Positions 27,173 through 37,924 of a stretch of DNA of 64,000 nucleotides are shown here, one piece after another. The DNA lies in contig DATCMI010000001.1 of the NCBI GenBank assembly GCA_036563485.1, forward strand, positions 952,938-1,016,937. The letters are read 5' to 3'. Below the pieces are notes generated by a model. The model saw nothing but the letters and a program-made list of their open reading frames with translations, was not told the origin of the DNA and did no database searches. A program made the position numbers and the translations under genes. Numbering within the stretch: position 1 is the stretch's first letter; the number at the start of each line of letters is the position of its first letter. Origin of the DNA: Sphingomicrobium sp. (lineage in GTDB: Bacteria > Pseudomonadota > Alphaproteobacteria > Sphingomonadales > Sphingomonadaceae).

Positions 27173-27709
27173 ATGCGCTGGATTGCTCCTGTTGCGGCGG
27201 TCACGATCGCCTGCTCGTCACCCGCTGCCGCAGGTTCCAAGGAGGACTGGGACAAGGCGAGCTCGGTGGGCCGCAGCGCTCTGGTCGTTGCCGCGCTCGG
27301 CATCCCCGCCGTTCAAGGGGATTGGAAAGGCGACAAGCAGGCCGCCGTCGCGATCGGCGGGACATGGGTCGTGACCGAAGCGCTGAAACGAGCAACGAAC
27401 GAGCAGCGGCCGGACCGCAGCGACGACAAGAGTTTCCCGTCGGGTCACACTTCGAGCAGCTTCGCGGCAGCCGCGACACTGGAGAAGCGTTATGGCTGGA
27501 AAGTTGGATTGCCCGCCCATCTGGTCGCTGCATTAGTCGGCGTCGCGCGCGTCAAGGCGAAGAAGCACTACGTCCATGACGTCGTGGCCGGCGCGCTGCT
27601 CGGCGAAGCGACCGGCTGGCTGGTGACGTCAAAGAAGGACCAAAAGGTTCAGTGGCTGCCGTACGCAAGCCGGCACGGCGTCGGCGCCAGCCTTGCGATG
27701 CGCTTCTGA
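27173..27709 (+). CDS. PAP2-family phosphatase (lipid phosphatase-like)
   Basis: 178 aa with a signal-like N-terminus. The three phosphatase motifs are visible: KRATNEQRP (Kx6RP), SFPSGHTSSS (PSGH) and VARVKAKKHYVHD (Rx5HxxxD). It should dephosphorylate a lipid phosphate or undecaprenyl pyrophosphate-like substrate on the periplasmic side. Membrane segments are few and short for the family, so it may be a soluble or loosely membrane-bound periplasmic member. Confidence 0.88.
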   Translation: MRWIAPVAAVTIACSSPAAAGSKEDWDKASSVGRSALVVAALGIPAVQGDWKGDKQAAVAIGGTWVVTEALKRATNEQRPDRSDDKSFPSGHTSSSFAAAATLEKRYGWKVGLPAHLVAALVGVARVKAKKHYVHDVVAGALLGEATGWLVTSKKDQKVQWLPYASRHGVGASLAMRF

Positions 27710-27728
27710 ACCCGGCGGCGGCCGATCC

Positions 27729-28160
27729 CTAACCGACAACAGCCGCGATGATCGCGACTGAGACAGCCCAGCCGAAAATCAGCAGCGGCAAGGCAAGGAC
27801 CAAAGTCACCGCCTCGCGTGCCGGCGTGCGGCCGGTCAGCGTGTCGATGCCGTTGTCGAGGAACTCGTCCCAGCTAAGCGCCTTGGTGCCCTGGCCACGC
27901 GCAGCCTTCACGAAGATCGCCGGCAGCGCGAAGAAAGCGGTCAGGAAGGCGAAGACGACTGCATAGCTGATCGCCATGTCGGTCCGGAACGCGAAGGCGA
28001 GCACCCCCATCATCCCCGCGAACAAAGAGGCCATCGCGACGTAGATGCCCGCCGGCAATCCGAAGCTGTGGTCGGCGCATGCGCGCTCCAGCGGCAGTGC
28101 GGGCGGCGCAACGAGTTCGTCGCGGTGAAGCAGCTGGGCGTGGTCGAGGCGAGCGGTCAT
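27729..28160 (-). CDS. Membrane protein, 143 aa, function unknown
   Basis: A polar N-terminus of about 30 residues precedes three hydrophobic segments (about residues 38-58, 63-85 and 116-142). The loop KALSWDEFLDNGIDTLTGRTP is amphipathic. I recognise no family. Two ATGs and a TTG stand in a row at 28160-28166; 28160 gives 7 bp spacing from GGGAG. It is convergent with the PAP2 gene and divergent from polA. Confidence 0.68.
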   Translation of the reverse strand: MTARLDHAQLLHRDELVAPPALPLERACADHSFGLPAGIYVAMASLFAGMMGVLAFAFRTDMAISYAVVFAFLTAFFALPAIFVKAARGQGTKALSWDEFLDNGIDTLTGRTPAREAVTLVLALPLLIFGWAVSVAIIAAVVG

Positions 28161-28296
28161 CATCAATCTCCCTGTTTGATGATGGGTGAATGCCTGCGGG
28201 GCGACGCTGCCAGCTATCCGTAGTTTTCCCGATGAGCAGTCCCCACATCGGCGGTCAGCTTCCCTCGCGCTGCGACCCTGCTAAACCGCCAAGTTC

Positions 28297-31131
28297 ATGT
28301 CTGACGCTTCCCAGTCTGCTACCACTACGCCTGCCGCCACCCCGCACCTCTATCTGGTCGACGGGTCGAGCTACATCTTCCGCGCCTATCACCGGCTGCC
28401 GCCGCTGACGAACCGCCACGGCCAGCCTGCGGGCGCGGTCTACGGCTATACGACCATGCTGTGGAAGCTGGCCGACGGGCTCAGCAAGGCCGACGGGCCC
28501 ACGCACATGGCGGTCATCCTAGACGCGTCTGAGCAGACGCACCGCAACCAGATGTACGACCAGTATAAGGCCCACCGGCCGCCCCCGCCCGAGGATCTGG
28601 TCCCCCAATTCCCGCTGATCCGCGTCGCCACTCGCGCTTTCTCGATCCCGTGCATCGAGGAAGAGGGGTTGGAAGCGGACGACATCATCGCCTGCTACGT
28701 CACGGAGGCGAAGAAGCAGGGCTGGAAGGTCACGATCGTCAGTTCCGACAAGGATCTGATGCAGCTGATCGACGAGGATGCCGGCATCGACATGCTCGAC
28801 ACGATGAACGACCGGCGCATCGGACGCACCGAAGTGCTCGAGAAGTTCGGCGTTCCCCCTGAGAAAGTCGGCGATGTGCTGGCACTGATGGGCGACAGCG
28901 TCGACAATGTGCCCGGCGTGCCGGGGATCGGGCCGAAGACGGCGAGCCAGCTCATCCAGCAATATGGCGACCTTGAGACGGTGCTGGCGTCGGTCGATCA
29001 GATCAGCAAGCCGAAGCTCAAGCAGAATCTCGTCGATTTTGCCGCCGATGCGCGGCTCTCGCGCGAGCTGGTGCGCCTGGTGTGCGACGCGAATTTGCCC
29101 GAGCCACTCGACGCGCTCGAATTGAAGAACATCCCGAAGGAACCGCTTGCCGAGTTCCTCCAGGACCAGGGGTTCAAGACGCTCTACGCGCGGCTGATGG
29201 GAGGCACCCCGACGCAGACCGGCGCTACCGTACGCAATGACGTCATGGCGGCGATGGACCGCAAGCCGAGCGAGCCCGCGCCTGCCGAACGCCAAGAAAT
29301 CGACCGCTCGAAATATGAGACGGTGGCCGACGAAGCAACGCTCGACCGCTGGATCGCGGAAGCTGCGGCGCAGGGCTATGTCGCGGTCGATACCGAGACC
29401 GACTGCATCGACTGCATCATCGCGAAGCTGGCGGGCATCAGCATGGCGACCGCGCCGAACCGCGCCTGCTACATTCCGGTCGGCCATAGCGGCGCAGACC
29501 TGCTGTCCGATGCACCCGACCAGCTCCCGATGGATCTCGTCCTCGGCAAGCTGAAGCCGCTCCTTGAAGACCCGTCGGTCCTGAAGATCGGGCACAATTT
29601 CAAATATGATTGGGTGATGTTCGACAAGGCCGGCATCTGCGTCGCGCCGGTGGACGACACGATGGTCATGAGCTTCGATCTCGATGCGGGTCGGAGCTTC
29701 GGGCACGGCATGGACGAGCTCGCCAAGCTGCACTTCGAGCATGAGTGCATCAGCTACAAGTCGCTATGCGGGACCGGCGCCAAGCAGATTACCTTCGACA
29801 AGGTGCCGCTGGGTCCGGCAACCGAATATGCTGGCGAGGATGCCGACATCACGCTGCGGTTATGGCTGCGGCTGCAGCCGCGGCTGGCGCAGGAGAATGT
29901 CGCCCGTGTCTACGAGCGGGTCGACAAGCCTTTGGTGCCGGTGATCAGCCGCATGGAGCGGCGCGGGATCAAGGTCGACCGCGATTATCTGGCGAAGCTG
30001 TCGGCCGACTTCGGAACCGAGATCAAGGCGCTGGAGGAAAAGGTCTATGAGGCGGCGTGCGGGCCGTTCACGATCGGATCGCCGCAGCAGCTCGGCGAAG
30101 TGCTCTACGGCCGCCTTGGCCTCAAGGGCGGCCGCAAGGGCAAGAGCGGCCAATATTCAACCGACGTCAACGAGCTGGAGCGGCTTGCCGCCGAAGGCGT
30201 CAGCTGCGCGACCCTGGTGCTGGAATGGCGCCAGCTCACCAAGCTGAAGAATACCTACACCGACGCGCTGCAGCAGCAGATCAACCCGGAGACCGGCCGG
30301 GTCCACACCAGCTTCAGCCTGACAGGGGCGCAGACCGGGCGGTTGTCGTCGAACGATCCGAACCTGCAGAACATTCCGATTCGCACCGAGCTCGGGCGCA
30401 AGATCCGCGACGCTTTCGTCGCGGAAGCGGGGCACAAGCTCCTCTCCGCCGACTATAGCCAGATCGAGCTTCGCCTGGCGGCGCACATGGCCGACGTCCC
30501 GCAGCTCAAGGAGGCGTTCAACGCCGGCGCCGACATCCACGCGATCACCGCCGAGGAGCTGTTCGGCACCGTCGACCGCGACACGCGCGGCAAGGCGAAG
30601 ACCGTCAACTTCGCCATCCTCTACGGCATTTCTTCCTGGGGGCTCGCGGGCCGGCTCGGCGTGCCGAAGGACGAGGGCAAGGCGATCATCGACCGCTACT
30701 TCGAGCGGTTCCCGGGCATCCAGGACTATATCCAGTCGACGCTCGCCTTCGTTCGGGAACACGGCTTCACCCGCACCTTGTTTGGGCGCAAGACCCACTT
30801 CGAGCCGAACATCCGCTCGCCCAACCCATCGATCCGCGGCGGCGCCGAGCGTGCGGCGATCAACGCGCCGATCCAGGGCACCAGCGCCGACCTCATCAAG
30901 CGGGCAATGGCGCGGATGGACCAGGCGCTGGCCGACGCCGGCCTGCGCGACGTCAAGATGCTGCTCCAGGTCCACGACGAACTCGTCTTCGAGGTCCCGG
31001 ACGGCCGCGAGGAAGAAGCCGCAGCCGTCATCAAGAGGGTGATGAGCGACGCTGCGGGACCGGCGCTGAAGCTCGACGTGCCGCTCGACGTCGAGGTCGG
31101 CTGGGGCGAGCATTGGGGCGCCGCGCATTGA
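28297..31131 (+). CDS. polA: DNA polymerase I
   Basis: 944 aa. A 5'-3' exonuclease domain covers residues ~15-300. A 3'-5' exonuclease domain (~345-540) keeps the catalytic acids DTET, NFKYD and EYAGEDAD, so proofreading appears intact. The family A polymerase domain holds DYSQIELRLAA, RGKAKTVNFAILYG and the metal-binding VHDELVFE. It fills gaps in replication and repair. No clear Shine-Dalgarno precedes the ATG at 28297. Its last bases overlap the start of the flippase gene. Confidence 0.97.
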   Translation: MSDASQSATTTPAATPHLYLVDGSSYIFRAYHRLPPLTNRHGQPAGAVYGYTTMLWKLADGLSKADGPTHMAVILDASEQTHRNQMYDQYKAHRPPPPEDLVPQFPLIRVATRAFSIPCIEEEGLEADDIIACYVTEAKKQGWKVTIVSSDKDLMQLIDEDAGIDMLDTMNDRRIGRTEVLEKFGVPPEKVGDVLALMGDSVDNVPGVPGIGPKTASQLIQQYGDLETVLASVDQISKPKLKQNLVDFAADARLSRELVRLVCDANLPEPLDALELKNIPKEPLAEFLQDQGFKTLYARLMGGTPTQTGATVRNDVMAAMDRKPSEPAPAERQEIDRSKYETVADEATLDRWIAEAAAQGYVAVDTETDCIDCIIAKLAGISMATAPNRACYIPVGHSGADLLSDAPDQLPMDLVLGKLKPLLEDPSVLKIGHNFKYDWVMFDKAGICVAPVDDTMVMSFDLDAGRSFGHGMDELAKLHFEHECISYKSLCGTGAKQITFDKVPLGPATEYAGEDADITLRLWLRLQPRLAQENVARVYERVDKPLVPVISRMERRGIKVDRDYLAKLSADFGTEIKALEEKVYEAACGPFTIGSPQQLGEVLYGRLGLKGGRKGKSGQYSTDVNELERLAAEGVSCATLVLEWRQLTKLKNTYTDALQQQINPETGRVHTSFSLTGAQTGRLSSNDPNLQNIPIRTELGRKIRDAFVAEAGHKLLSADYSQIELRLAAHMADVPQLKEAFNAGADIHAITAEELFGTVDRDTRGKAKTVNFAILYGISSWGLAGRLGVPKDEGKAIIDRYFERFPGIQDYIQSTLAFVREHGFTRTLFGRKTHFEPNIRSPNPSIRGGAERAAINAPIQGTSADLIKRAMARMDQALADAGLRDVKMLLQVHDELVFEVPDGREEEAAAVIKRVMSDAAGPALKLDVPLDVEVGWGEHWGAAH

Positions 31132-32699
31132 CGAAGAGCGACGCCGCGCCCGCTGAGCAGCCCCAGGCACACGATGCCGACATGGCGACGCTCGCGCGGG
31201 GCGGCCGCCTCAATGTCTTCGGCTTCGTCCTTCGCCTGGTCGCCCGTATCCCGTTCCTGTTCATCGCCGGGCGGATGTACGGCGCCGCCGAACTCGGCCG
31301 GTTCGCCTATGCGGTGCTGGTCGTCGAGTTCGCAGCGCAGATCGCGGCTCTCGGGCTCAGGCGCGGCCTCGCGAAGATGCTTGCCGACGCGAAGAAGCCG
31401 CAGGCCTGCGTCGTTGCCGACGCGATGCTGGTTACGGCCATTGGCGCAGCGATCGGAATGGCGATCCTGATCGGCTTTCCCCGCGCCATGTACCCGACGA
31501 CGCGCATCTCGGGCATGGACCATTTGCTGGCGATCACGGTCATCGCCATCGCCTGGACCGACATCGCGCTGGCGGCGCTTGCCTACCAGCACGACGTCGG
31601 GTCGACGGTCCGGGCTCGCTCGATCGTCGAGCCGTGGACGATCAGCATTGTCGCCTTTGTCTGGGCCTATATCTCGATCGATGACGGGCTGATCGTCTCC
31701 TACGTTTTCTCGATGGTAGCAGCGTTGATCGCGTCCCTCATCCCGCTGGTGAAATGCTACGGCCTCCCGCACGGGTGGAAACCCGACCTTGCCGGCGCTT
31801 CGCAGACCGCCTGGCGGAATATCCCGCTAGCGGCCGCGGACGCGGTTGAATGGGCCTCGCGCCGCGTCGATCTCGCCGTCCTCGGCGCCTTCCTGCCGGC
31901 GACGGTAGTCGGCATCTATTATGTCGCGCAGCAGGTTGCGACGCTGCCGGCCAAGCTCAAGACCAGCTTCGAGCCGGTGCTCGGCCCGGCGATTGCACGC
32001 AAGGTGAAGAGCGGCGACCTCGTCGGCATCGCCAAGCAGGTAAGGCAGGTGACCTACTGGATCCTTGCCGCACAGGTCGGCATCGCGCTGGCACTGGCGG
32101 TCCCGGGCCGTGCCGTCATGGGGCTCGTCGGTTCGGGTTTCACCGGCGGCACGGCGATGCTGGCCTTCCTGCTCGCCGCCGAAGTGATCGCCGCCACTGC
32201 CGTCGTCAGCGAAGCGGCGCTGATCTACGTCGCGCGCAAGCGGAACATGATGATCAGCCTGATCATGCTGGCGGCCGAGGCAGGGCTTGCGGCGGCGTTG
32301 ATCCTCATCATGAAAGACCATGAATTGCCGATCGCTTACCAGGCAACCGGCCCGGCCATCGCTCTGTGCGTCGCGCTCGCCTTCGCCTCCGTGGCCAAGT
32401 CGTGGCTGGCGAAGAAGGTGCTCGGCGCATCGGTGTCTGGGTGGCGCTGGGATCTCGGCTGGGCGACCGCCGCCGCGGTGATCGTCGGTGCCGGCGTGCG
32501 GCTGTTGCTACCGGAGACGTGGCAGTTGATCGTGGGCGTTCCCGCGATCCTGATCGCCTTCTTCGCGATCCTGTGGACCAAGGGGCTGTCCAAGGAAGAC
32601 CGCGAGCTGTTCAGCATGCGCGGCTCCGAAGTACGAGGCCTTCGCGAAGCCGAAGCCGCCGCTCGTGCCCGCGACCAGGTTCAGGACGACATCGTCTAG
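31128..32699 (+). CDS. Polysaccharide/lipid-linked oligosaccharide flippase-like membrane protein
   Basis: 523 aa with about 12-14 transmembrane helices. N-terminal GRLNVFGFVLRLVARIPFLFIAGRMYGAAELGRFAY is characteristic of the Wzx/RfbX branch of the MATE-like superfamily. It probably moves a lipid-linked glycan across the inner membrane for exopolysaccharide or LPS. I propose the TTG at 31128 (TTGA overlap with polA) or the ATG at 31182 as start. No glycosyltransferases are adjacent, so the glycan is unknown. The C-terminal ~30 residues are polar and acidic. Confidence 0.8.
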   Translation: MTKSDAAPAEQPQAHDADMATLARGGRLNVFGFVLRLVARIPFLFIAGRMYGAAELGRFAYAVLVVEFAAQIAALGLRRGLAKMLADAKKPQACVVADAMLVTAIGAAIGMAILIGFPRAMYPTTRISGMDHLLAITVIAIAWTDIALAALAYQHDVGSTVRARSIVEPWTISIVAFVWAYISIDDGLIVSYVFSMVAALIASLIPLVKCYGLPHGWKPDLAGASQTAWRNIPLAAADAVEWASRRVDLAVLGAFLPATVVGIYYVAQQVATLPAKLKTSFEPVLGPAIARKVKSGDLVGIAKQVRQVTYWILAAQVGIALALAVPGRAVMGLVGSGFTGGTAMLAFLLAAEVIAATAVVSEAALIYVARKRNMMISLIMLAAEAGLAAALILIMKDHELPIAYQATGPAIALCVALAFASVAKSWLAKKVLGASVSGWRWDLGWATAAAVIVGAGVRLLLPETWQLIVGVPAILIAFFAILWTKGLSKEDRELFSMRGSEVRGLREAEAAARARDQVQDDIV

Positions 32700-32711
32700 C
32701 TGGCGTCCTGC

Positions 32712-34298
32712 CTAATGCCGGAAGTGACGCATTCCGGTGAAAACCATTGCCAGGCCTGCCTCGTTGGCGGCGGCGATGACCTCGTCATCGCGGATGGAGC
32801 CGCCGGGCTGGATGACGGCGGTCGCCCCCGCCTCGGCGGCGGCGAGCAGGCCGTCGGCGAACGGGAAAAAGGCGTCCGAGGCCACTGCCGAGCCTACGGT
32901 GCGCGGCTCCGGCCAGCCATTGGCCTCCGCAGCTTCCTTCGCGCGGATGGCGGCGATGCGTGCGCTGTCGCGGCGGTTCATCTGCCCGGCGCCGATGCCT
33001 GCCGTGACGCCGTCCTTCGCATAGACGATGGCGTTGGACTTCACATGCTTGGCCACCGTCCAGGCGAACAGGCAGTCGGCGAGCTCCTGGCTCGTCGGCT
33101 GGCGCTTGGTCACACACTTCAGCTCTTCGCGCGTGACCATGCCACTGTCGCGGTCCTGCACGAGCAGTCCGCCGGTGATGAGCGCCAGGCTCTGCCCGCC
33201 GCGGCGCGGATCGGGGAGTTCGCCGAGCAGGAGGCGCAGGTTCTTCTTCTTGGCGAAAATCGCGCGCGCTTCCTCGTCGGCGTCAGGCGCGACCACCACT
33301 TCGGTGAAGATCTCGGTGATGGCAGCCGCCGTCTCCGCGTCCAGCGGCCGGTTGGTTGCGACAATGCCGCCGAACGCCGAGACGCTGTCGCAGGCGAGCG
33401 CTTCGCGCCAGGCGTCGATCAAAGAGGCGCGCGTTGCGACGCCGCAGGGGTTCGCATGCTTGACGATCACGATTGTGGGATCGCCGTCGCGGAACTCGGA
33501 AACGAGCTCGAGCGCCGCATTGGCGTCGTTCAAATTGTTGTAGCTGAGTTCCTTGCCCTGCACCTGGCGCGCTTGCGCGATGCCGGCCGCGGCCGGGCCG
33601 ACCGGCACGTAGAGCGCGGCCTGCTGGTGCGGGTTCTCTCCGTAGCGCAGGCCCATCTTGAGCGTCGACGCGAGGGTCCACCTTTCGGGGAAGCGCTGCC
33701 CCTGGTCGGCGAAGGCGAACCATTGAGAGATGGTGGAGTCGTAAGCCGCCGTTAGCGCATAAGCCTTGGCCGCCAGCTTGCGCCGGAATTCGAGCGTCGT
33801 GCCGCCGTTCGCGTCCAGCTGGTCGAGCAAGGCCGCATAGTCCGCAGGATCTGTGAGGATAGCGACATCGGCGTGGTTCTTGGCCGCGGAGCGCACCATC
33901 GACGGCCCGCCTATATCGATATTCTCGATGATCGTGTCGCGGTCGGCGCCGCTCATCACTGTGTTGAGGAACGGATAAAGGTTGACGACGACGAGATCGA
34001 TGGCGCCGATCCCATGCTCGTCCATGGACGCGACATGCTCAGGGTTGTCGCGCACGGCAAGAAGACCGCCGTGAACCTTCGGGTGAAGGGTCTTCACCCG
34101 ACCGTCCATCATCTCCGGGAACCCGGTAAGCTCCGAAATGTCGCGGACATTCGCACCGCTCGTCCGCAGCTTGGCCGCCGTGCCGCCTGTCGAGACGATC
34201 TCGACATCATGCCGCGCGAGACCGGCCGCGAGCTCGTCGAGGCCGCTCTTGTCGGAAAGCGAGATCAGCGCCCTTTTGACGGGGACCACATCAGTCAT
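32712..34298 (-). CDS. purH: Bifunctional AICAR formyltransferase / IMP cyclohydrolase PurH
   Basis: 528 aa. The N-terminal MGS-like IMP cyclohydrolase domain ([21 protein letters not shown]...STGGTA) precedes the AICAR transformylase domain ([24 protein letters not shown]). It carries out the last two steps of IMP synthesis. The start at 34298 ([17 protein letters not shown]) is the normal family start; open frame upstream runs towards the heparinase gene. It is last in the rsmB - rpe - heparinase-like - purH series. Confidence 0.96.
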   Translation of the reverse strand: MTDVVPVKRALISLSDKSGLDELAAGLARHDVEIVSTGGTAAKLRTSGANVRDISELTGFPEMMDGRVKTLHPKVHGGLLAVRDNPEHVASMDEHGIGAIDLVVVNLYPFLNTVMSGADRDTIIENIDIGGPSMVRSAAKNHADVAILTDPADYAALLDQLDANGGTTLEFRRKLAAKAYALTAAYDSTISQWFAFADQGQRFPERWTLASTLKMGLRYGENPHQQAALYVPVGPAAAGIAQARQVQGKELSYNNLNDANAALELVSEFRDGDPTIVIVKHANPCGVATRASLIDAWREALACDSVSAFGGIVATNRPLDAETAAAITEIFTEVVVAPDADEEARAIFAKKKNLRLLLGELPDPRRGGQSLALITGGLLVQDRDSGMVTREELKCVTKRQPTSQELADCLFAWTVAKHVKSNAIVYAKDGVTAGIGAGQMNRRDSARIAAIRAKEAAEANGWPEPRTVGSAVASDAFFPFADGLLAAAEAGATAVIQPGGSIRDDEVIAAANEAGLAMVFTGMRHFRH

Positions 34299-34315
34299 CG
34301 ATTGCCCTTTGCTGC

Positions 34316-35968
34316 TTAGCTGGCGCGGCGGAATTGCCAGCCGATTTCGCCGCCCAATGCCGACACTTCCCCGGTGATGACAAGCTGCATCGACCGCTTC
34401 GGCGCGCCGCCGCCGTCGATCCAGAGGCTTTCCTCGATCGCCAAATTGCCGCCGCGGCAGCGGAAGTTCCACGGCGGCGCCCCCTTCGACCTGAGGATCG
34501 CGCCCATGCCGTCCGCGGTGACCGTCGGCTCCACCCCCGGCGCGAGGTGGAAGCGCACGGCATAGGGCGCCGATTCGCGGATCTTCTTGCGGCCCTTCGG
34601 CTGCAGCTGGTCGGCGCCACGCAGCTCCTTGCCGTCATTACCGAGCATCAGGCTGCGCTTGTGGACCATGCCGAAGGCGCGAACGTAGCCGTCGTGGCTC
34701 GCCTCCAGCCGGCTGGCGTCATTGTCCTCGCTGCGGTCCGTCGCGACATCCTCGACACCTTTCCCGAGTGCCCCGTTTTCGAGGATGTTCGTGGAATTGG
34801 TGTCCGCGAGGACGAGGGTGCTGTGCGCCGCAGTCGTGCGCAGGCCCTGCACCAGTTCGTCGGGAAGGTTGGTCGGGATCGGCCCCGGCCCCCCGCAATT
34901 GACGACCAGCCGCTGGCCGCCGTCCGACATTTCGAATGCGAGCGTCGAGGCAGAACCCTGCTCCGCCATCTTCTGCGGCGGCGGGGGCGCGGCGTCGAGG
35001 ACGACGATCGTGCCCAATGCCGACATGCGGTGATAGCCCCAACCGCGCGCCTGCCGCAGTGGACGGGCACGAAGGCCGCAGCCCTCAATAAGCGAGGTCA
35101 GGCGCGACGCACTGCCCGGATTGCAGCCCTGCCAGCTCGAGAGGGCGCCGTCGCCCATGGTGACGCCATGAAGCGCGGCGAGCGATGCCTGCGCCGCCGC
35201 GTCGATCCCATCGGGGATCGTCTGCTTCGCCGCCTGATAGCAGGAGCGGAGCAGGCCCATCCGGTCGACCAACTGCATCTGTTCGAACGGCGACCGGCTG
35301 ATCAGCCCGCCATCGTCGAACTGGGCCGAGGCGAGCGCTCGAGCCAGTCCAGCCTCGCCGCGCGCGAGCCGGGGCACCCCGCCCTGGACCACCAGGCCGG
35401 CAGCAACAACGCCGCACCACGCCGTTACCCGGTCGATCCCGGCTGCGGCCTTGTCGGCATTGCTTTCCAGGTGCCGCGCGCCGCGCGCGAGCGTGTTGAG
35501 CAGCGCGGAGCGATAGCCGCTGTCGGTGCTCGACAGGATGTAGGGCGCATAGGCCGTCCAGAAGAGGATCCGCTCACCCCAGAGATGCGGCGCCCACGCT
35601 TCGTCGACCTTCGTGCCATGGGCCAGCAGCCACCTGCCGGCCACGGCCTCGCCAAGTCGCGCGCCTTTCTCACGCGAGGCGGCAGCGGCAAGGTCGCGAA
35701 GCCAGGAGAAGCCCTGCAGCGCCTCAGCCACGGCACCCGCTGCACCGACGCTCGCGAAATCCAGGTCTTTGAGCGGAAGCGTTTCGCTGCCGACGGTCAG
35801 GCGCGCCGCAAGCAGCGCTTCGCCGCGCTGCCGATCGCCCTGGACGTGATCGCGCGGGACCGCCGCCAGCTTGAGGCTCTGCTTGCCGCCGCGAAGCCGC
35901 GACAACAGCGAGCCGCGGGCGAGTTTGGAGACGATCGCGCGCTGCTCGGCCGCGCTCTCGCCGCTCAT
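34316..35968 (-). CDS. Heparinase II/III-like protein
   Basis: 550 aa. The N-terminal half is helical (alpha/alpha toroid-like, with [25 protein letters not shown]), and the C-terminal half carries the heparinase II/III beta-sandwich with [25 protein letters not shown] and [18 protein letters not shown]. No signal peptide is visible, although the family's lyases are often periplasmic. Its constant place beside rpe and purH in sphingomonads suggests a conserved housekeeping or envelope-glycan role rather than heparin use; this is inference. The start overlaps the rpe stop by 4 bp. Confidence 0.85.
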   Translation of the reverse strand: MSGESAAEQRAIVSKLARGSLLSRLRGGKQSLKLAAVPRDHVQGDRQRGEALLAARLTVGSETLPLKDLDFASVGAAGAVAEALQGFSWLRDLAAAASREKGARLGEAVAGRWLLAHGTKVDEAWAPHLWGERILFWTAYAPYILSSTDSGYRSALLNTLARGARHLESNADKAAAGIDRVTAWCGVVAAGLVVQGGVPRLARGEAGLARALASAQFDDGGLISRSPFEQMQLVDRMGLLRSCYQAAKQTIPDGIDAAAQASLAALHGVTMGDGALSSWQGCNPGSASRLTSLIEGCGLRARPLRQARGWGYHRMSALGTIVVLDAAPPPPQKMAEQGSASTLAFEMSDGGQRLVVNCGGPGPIPTNLPDELVQGLRTTAAHSTLVLADTNSTNILENGALGKGVEDVATDRSEDNDASRLEASHDGYVRAFGMVHKRSLMLGNDGKELRGADQLQPKGRKKIRESAPYAVRFHLAPGVEPTVTADGMGAILRSKGAPPWNFRCRGGNLAIEESLWIDGGGAPKRSMQLVITGEVSALGGEIGWQFRRAS

Positions 35969-36627
35969 TCTTGGCCCCTGAGCGCCTTGATGTTGTTGGC
36001 GTAGGCGTCGGGCCCGCCGCGGAAGGTCGCGGAGCCCGCAACAAGCGCCGCAGCGCCGGCGGAGATGGCGAGTGGCGCAGTGTCAGGATCGATGCCGCCG
36101 TCGACTTCGACAATGACGTCCAGCGATTCCTTGGAAACGCGATTGGCGATCGCTTCGATCTTCTTAAGCTGGCTGGAGATGAACTTCTGGCCGCCGAAGC
36201 CCGGGTTCACGCTCATAACGAGCACCAAGTCGACCTCTTCGAGGACATAGTCGAGCATCTTGGCCGGCGTGGCCGGGTTCAGCGAAACGCCGGCTTTCTT
36301 GCCCAGCGCCTTGATGCGCTGGATCGTGCGGTGGAGGTGCGGCCCGGCCTCCGGATGCACGGTTATGATGTCTGCGCCGGCCTCGGCGAAGGCGTCGAGG
36401 AACGGATCGACGGGGGAGATCATCAGGTGGACGTCGAACGGCTTGTCGGTGTGCGCGCGAAGCGCCTTCACCACCGCCGGTCCGATCGTGATGTTCGGCA
36501 CGAAATGCCCGTCCATGACGTCGACATGGATCCAGTCCGCGCCGGCCTCGTCGACCGCGCGCACTTCCTCGCCGAGCTTGGCGAAATCGGCCGACAGGAT
36601 CGAAGGAGCGATGATGGTTTGAGGCAT
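35965..36627 (-). CDS. rpe: Ribulose-phosphate 3-epimerase
   Basis: 220 aa TIM barrel. Motifs [52 protein letters not shown] and VEVDGGI are all present, including the metal-binding His and Asp residues. It interconverts ribulose 5-phosphate and xylulose 5-phosphate in the pentose phosphate pathway. Coupled to the heparinase-like gene through an ATGA overlap and preceded by rsmB (18 bp). Confidence 0.97.
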   Translation of the reverse strand: MPQTIIAPSILSADFAKLGEEVRAVDEAGADWIHVDVMDGHFVPNITIGPAVVKALRAHTDKPFDVHLMISPVDPFLDAFAEAGADIITVHPEAGPHLHRTIQRIKALGKKAGVSLNPATPAKMLDYVLEEVDLVLVMSVNPGFGGQKFISSQLKKIEAIANRVSKESLDVIVEVDGGIDPDTAPLAISAGAAALVAGSATFRGGPDAYANNIKALRGQE

Positions 36628-36645
36628 TGGCCCGATTAGACGGGA

Positions 36646-37896
36646 TTATGCAGTGCGGACAAGGCGCGCCATGAAGAAGCCATCGAGACCGCCCGCATCG
36701 GCGAGCGTACCGGGCAGGATCCGCACCCAGCCCCTATCCTCGACACGCACGAAGTCGGGCAGACCTTCCGGCGCCGCTAGCTCGAAACCGCTGCTGCGCG
36801 ACAGGAAGCTCTCAATGACCTGTTCCCCTTCCGCTGGCTCCAGCGAACAGACCGAATAGACGAGCGTGCCCCCTGGGTTCAGCCATTCGGCCGCGCGGTC
36901 GAGGAGCGCGCCCTGCAGCTCCGCGCCCTGGGCGATGATGCGCGGCCGGGCGCGGTAGAGGACTTCGGGGTGCCGCCGGAACGTGCCGGTCGCCGAGCAG
37001 GGCGCGTCGAGGAGGATGGCGTCATAGCTTCGCTCCGGCCGCCATTTCAGCGCGTCCGTCGTGACCAGCTCTGCCCTCAGCTTCGTGCGGTCGAGATTCT
37101 CCCGCAGTCGTGCGAGACGACTTTTCGACGAGTCCACGGCCGTGACCCGATGTCCCGCGGCAGCCAATTGCATGGTCTTGCCGCCCGGCGCGGCGCAGAG
37201 GTCGAGCACATCCTGTGCGCCTTCGGGGATGAGCCGCGCGGGAAGCGAGGCCGCGAGGTCCTGCACCCACCAGCCGCCGCCGCTGAACCCGGCGAGATCG
37301 GGAACGGCGCTGCTTTCGAGGCGGACGTGCCGCGCTGCAAACGACGTGCCGTCATGTTCCTCCGCATACGCCTGGGCCGCAGCATCGTCCGCAAAGGTCA
37401 GGTCAAGCGCCGGACGGCTGGCAATCTGCCGCCGCGCGGCCTCGACGATAGGTTCGCCCCAGGCTTCCGCCCAGCGCTGTTCTACCTCTTCAGGGAGGTG
37501 AGGGGCGTTCCCGGCAGGCAGGCCGCGCCTCAGCAGCGTCCCAAGGACACCGTGGACGAGCCTGCGCGGACCGCCGTCGACCAGCGGCAGCGCCGTCGCG
37601 ACCAGCGCATGCTCGGGCGTGCCGAGCCCGATCTTCTGCCCGAGCGCAAGGCGCAGCACCATCCGCGCCTTGCTGTCGTCGGGCAGCCGCTGGCGTGTCG
37701 CGCTGTCGATCAGCGCATCGAGGTCGGGCAAGCGGCGCAGCGCTTCGCCGGCAATTGCGATCGCAAGCGCGCGGTCGACCGGCACTAGGTTGGTCGCTCG
37801 CGACGCGGCAGCGTCGATCGTCTGCCCGCGGCGAAGCACGGCATCGAGGATCTGAAGCGCCGCGCGCCGGGCGGGCACGCCTTCATCGCTTGGCAT
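36646..37896 (-). CDS. rsmB: RsmB-type 16S rRNA (cytosine-C5) methyltransferase
   Basis: 416 aa. The N-terminal NusB-like domain (ARRAALQILDAVLRRGQTIDAA) precedes a Rossmann methyltransferase with SAM motif VLDLCAAPGGKTMQLAA, motif IV DAPCSATGTFRRHPE and the motif VI VYSVCSLEPAEGEQ, whose two cysteines are the m5C catalytic pair. It probably methylates 16S rRNA C967. I start at 37896 (MPSDEGVPARRAAL); an in-frame ATG at 37926 would run into the divergent DUF1674 gene. Confidence 0.92.
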   Translation of the reverse strand: MPSDEGVPARRAALQILDAVLRRGQTIDAAASRATNLVPVDRALAIAIAGEALRRLPDLDALIDSATRQRLPDDSKARMVLRLALGQKIGLGTPEHALVATALPLVDGGPRRLVHGVLGTLLRRGLPAGNAPHLPEEVEQRWAEAWGEPIVEAARRQIASRPALDLTFADDAAAQAYAEEHDGTSFAARHVRLESSAVPDLAGFSGGGWWVQDLAASLPARLIPEGAQDVLDLCAAPGGKTMQLAAAGHRVTAVDSSKSRLARLRENLDRTKLRAELVTTDALKWRPERSYDAILLDAPCSATGTFRRHPEVLYRARPRIIAQGAELQGALLDRAAEWLNPGGTLVYSVCSLEPAEGEQVIESFLSRSSGFELAAPEGLPDFVRVEDRGWVRILPGTLADAGGLDGFFMARLVRTA

Positions 37897-37924
37897 GGGG
37901 GGACGCGCTCTCCATCTTGGCGTC

